A model generated the notes under the pieces. That model made no database searches. It saw only the letters and a program-made list of their open reading frames with translations, and had not been told where the DNA came from. From an uncultured Actinomycetes bacterium (GTDB lineage Bacteria > Actinomycetota > Actinomycetes > Nanopelagicales > Nanopelagicaceae), in assembly GCA_903844585.1 (NCBI GenBank), contig CAIMUD010000190.1:1-7260 (forward strand): 7,260 nucleotides of DNA, written 5' to 3'. The first letter of the stretch is position 1, and every line of letters starts with the position of its first letter. A program made the translations under genes and the position numbers. Positions 5,891-7,260 of this stretch are shown piece after piece.

Positions 5891-7081
5891 AGTACTCGAA
5901 CTCACCATCGACTTCTTAATCGCTGGCACTGCCTTCATTACTGCAGTCCATACTCCTGCTCCCCCGTGGATTGCTCCGGGAACAATCGTGAGAGTGCTCT
6001 TACCGTTAAGTGCTTTAACTGCTTTATCAAGGTTCTTTGAATCATAAGGACTTACTGAACAATCATCGGCGCCGTGGAAAATGAAGAAAGTCGGAATTGC
6101 CTTTGAGCTCTTTAGGTATGGGTAGAGGCCAGCAGCTTTCATGGATGCTTGGACTTTTGTATCAGTTGTATCGCCAAACCATGGGTGCATCTTTGTATCT
6201 GCAACAGGGAATGGGTTCTTACTTTGGTCGCATGGGTACTTGGCGTTGTTTGCAGTCATTTCAAAGAAATCTACATTTCCAAATAGAGCAACGACTGTGG
6301 CGACCGCGGCTGATGTCTTTTTATTGGGATCGGTTGGATCATCAAAAGGTGAAGGTTGGTCTCCGGTAATTGCAGAGGCGAGGGCAAGGTAAGAACCTGC
6401 TGAGTCTCCGCCTGTTGCAAACTTGTTTGGGTCATAGCCGTACTTGGCAGCGTTTGCGCGTAAGAAACGAATTGCACTCTTTCCATCTACTCCTGCCGCG
6501 GGGTACTTGGCTTCTTGGGAAAGGCGGTAATTTATCGATGCGACGGCTACGCCATTCTTGATAAATTCTTCAAGCAACTTTGCGCTCTCATCAAATTTCA
6601 TAAAGTCATCGTCACCCATGATGAATCCTCCGCCGTGTGTCCAGACCATCAGTGGTGGTTTTACGGCGCCTTTGGGCATGTAGATGTCGAGGTGTTGGAT
6701 AGGTGATTTGGTTGCATAGGTGACATTTTCAAAGATGGTCATCTTCGATTTTGCTACGTCAGGAAGTTTGTACTTAGGTGTGTATTTAATTTCTGGAGCC
6801 TTTGGCACAGCTGGTGCATCTGCTTTAGTAGGAAGAGGCTCTCCCTTAATCCACCATTTCTTCTCACCGTTGATGAGTGTGCAGATAAGAGTTTTTCCGC
6901 TGTGCTTACTTACATTGCTAGCACCCGTAGCGGTATTGGGACATGTTCTGCCAGGGGCGGGTTGATCTTTTGGATAACCATCATCAGGGGCTGCTGCGTT
7001 TGTTGGTGTTGTAAGAAGTAGTGAAAGCAGTGGCCCCGCCAGCATCGCTATAACAACTGGCTTGGACGAGAAAAGTCTCAT
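5885..7081 (-). CDS. Secreted alpha/beta-hydrolase esterase (HSL/BD-FAE-like)
   Basis: This 398-residue exported esterase or lipase-like enzyme has a Sec-type signal peptide: Arg2 and Lys7, a hydrophobic core at about 8-24, and a likely cleavage after the Ala-rich TNAAA near residue 30. Residues 45-80 form a small segment with Cys47 and Cys67 (possible disulfide) and the pattern SGKTLICTLINGEKKWW. A Pro/Ala/Lys linker leads to the catalytic domain at about 118-390. That domain has the oxyanion motif HGGGF (149-153), nucleophile Ser227 in GDSAG, probable acid Asp340 (HGADD) and His372 (AIHGG). The family cleaves carboxyl esters, often short-chain or carbohydrate-linked acyl groups; the actual substrate is unknown. 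It converges on the amidotransferase gene with 38 bases between the stops and shows no functional link to the amine cluster. No strong Shine-Dalgarno sequence precedes the ATG. Confidence 0.93.
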   Translation of the reverse strand: MRLFSSKPVVIAMLAGPLLSLLLTTPTNAAAPDDGYPKDQPAPGRTCPNTATGASNVSKHSGKTLICTLINGEKKWWIKGEPLPTKADAPAVPKAPEIKYTPKYKLPDVAKSKMTIFENVTYATKSPIQHLDIYMPKGAVKPPLMVWTHGGGFIMGDDDFMKFDESAKLLEEFIKNGVAVASINYRLSQEAKYPAAGVDGKSAIRFLRANAAKYGYDPNKFATGGDSAGSYLALASAITGDQPSPFDDPTDPNKKTSAAVATVVALFGNVDFFEMTANNAKYPCDQSKNPFPVADTKMHPWFGDTTDTKVQASMKAAGLYPYLKSSKAIPTFFIFHGADDCSVSPYDSKNLDKAVKALNGKSTLTIVPGAIHGGAGVWTAVMKAVPAIKKSMVSSSTR

Positions 7082-7091
7082 GCCTAATTAC

Positions 7092-7097
7092 ATTCTA
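7092..7097 (-). promoter_or_regulatory. Candidate -10 box of the hydrolase gene
   Basis: The minus strand reads TAGAAT, ten bases before the ATG at 7081. This would give a start site within a few bases of the codon, a leaderless or nearly leaderless mRNA, which fits the lack of a clear ribosome binding site. The -35 is weak (TTCTCC at an 18-base spacing). Confidence 0.4.
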
Positions 7098-7142
7098 GGT
7101 TGGCGTGATTGGCAAGGAGAATTAGTTCAAGAGTCCTAGTGG

Positions 7143-7260
7143 CTAGTTGTTGCGTACGAATTCAGCTGCGTGAGGGAATTCATTGGCCTCAAGCTTTGCG
7201 GCCATATCCTCTTTAACGGCCTTAACAACTCTATGTGTTCCGTTGCAATTCTTCTCTGGA
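7143..7260 (-). CDS. C-terminal end of an unrecognised protein (5' end beyond window)
   Basis: A minus-strand frame runs from the right edge for 38 codons to a TAG at 7143-7145. It reads PEKNCNGTHRVVKAVKED, then MAAKLEANEFPHAAEFVRNN. The mix of charged and Ala residues and the lack of stops look coding and suggest a helical C-terminal tail. I do not recognise the family and assign no function. If real, it ends 61 bases upstream of the hydrolase start, and I see no strong terminator between them. It is too short to be sure, and the opposite strand is also open over most of this stretch. Confidence 0.55.
   Translation of the reverse strand, partial: PEKNCNGTHRVVKAVKEDMAAKLEANEFPHAAEFVRNN

Noticed and set aside
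5872..5898. Bidirectional terminator between the convergent genes
   Set aside because: The stem is only 6 bp, A-T rich and lacks a T-tract; I keep it only as an inverted repeat.
6097..6965. Several short plus-strand frames opposite the esterase gene
   Set aside because: All lie inside the well-supported minus-strand hydrolase and have no recognisable protein features.
1..7260. tRNA or rRNA genes, CRISPR arrays, insertion sequences, phage or defence genes
   Set aside because: I saw no repeat-spacer pattern, transposase, terminal inverted repeats or structured RNA signature; the window is almost fully accounted for by metabolic genes.

Overview
The window looks like a chromosomal segment of a free-living, moderate-GC actinobacterium (composition roughly balanced by eye, not calculated). 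A planktonic lineage such as the freshwater acI/Nanopelagicales group is my best guess. The basis is gene order resembling the glnA4-aldC-SDR clusters of Actinobacteria, an N-terminal paired-cysteine segment on a secreted esterase that I associate from memory with such genomes, very tight gene packing and apparently leaderless starts. The taxonomic call is inference.

Layout. The left two thirds of the window is a minus-strand catabolic block. In transcription order it holds an APC-superfamily permease (4954-3416), a strong intrinsic terminator (3399-3365), a glutamine-synthetase-like gamma-glutamyl-amine ligase (3298-1940), an aldehyde dehydrogenase (1933-572) and a short-chain dehydrogenase cut by the left edge (536-1). 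The ligase, ALDH and SDR genes are separated by 6 and 35 bases and probably form one operon. The permease is a separate unit that ends at the terminator. A 145-base divergent intergenic region (4955-5099) carries a tandem 13-bp repeat and a dyad, a plausible operator. To its right, on the plus strand, lies a class II (Ntn-type) glutamine amidotransferase-like gene (5100-5846). It converges on a secreted alpha/beta-hydrolase esterase (7081-5885, minus). The last 118 bases hold the C-terminal end of an unrecognised minus-strand gene.

How the genes may work together. The permease would import an amine. The GS-like enzyme would cap it with glutamate as a gamma-glutamyl amide, using ATP. The SDR could oxidise an alcohol to an aldehyde and the ALDH would oxidise the aldehyde to a carboxylate. 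A gamma-glutamyl hydrolase would then release glutamate and an amino acid. No PuuB-type amine oxidase and no PuuD-type (class I) hydrolase is visible. With an SDR present, an amino alcohol such as ethanolamine fits the visible enzymes at least as well as putrescine. The divergent Ntn amidotransferase is a candidate for the missing hydrolase. These substrate and replacement ideas are hypotheses.
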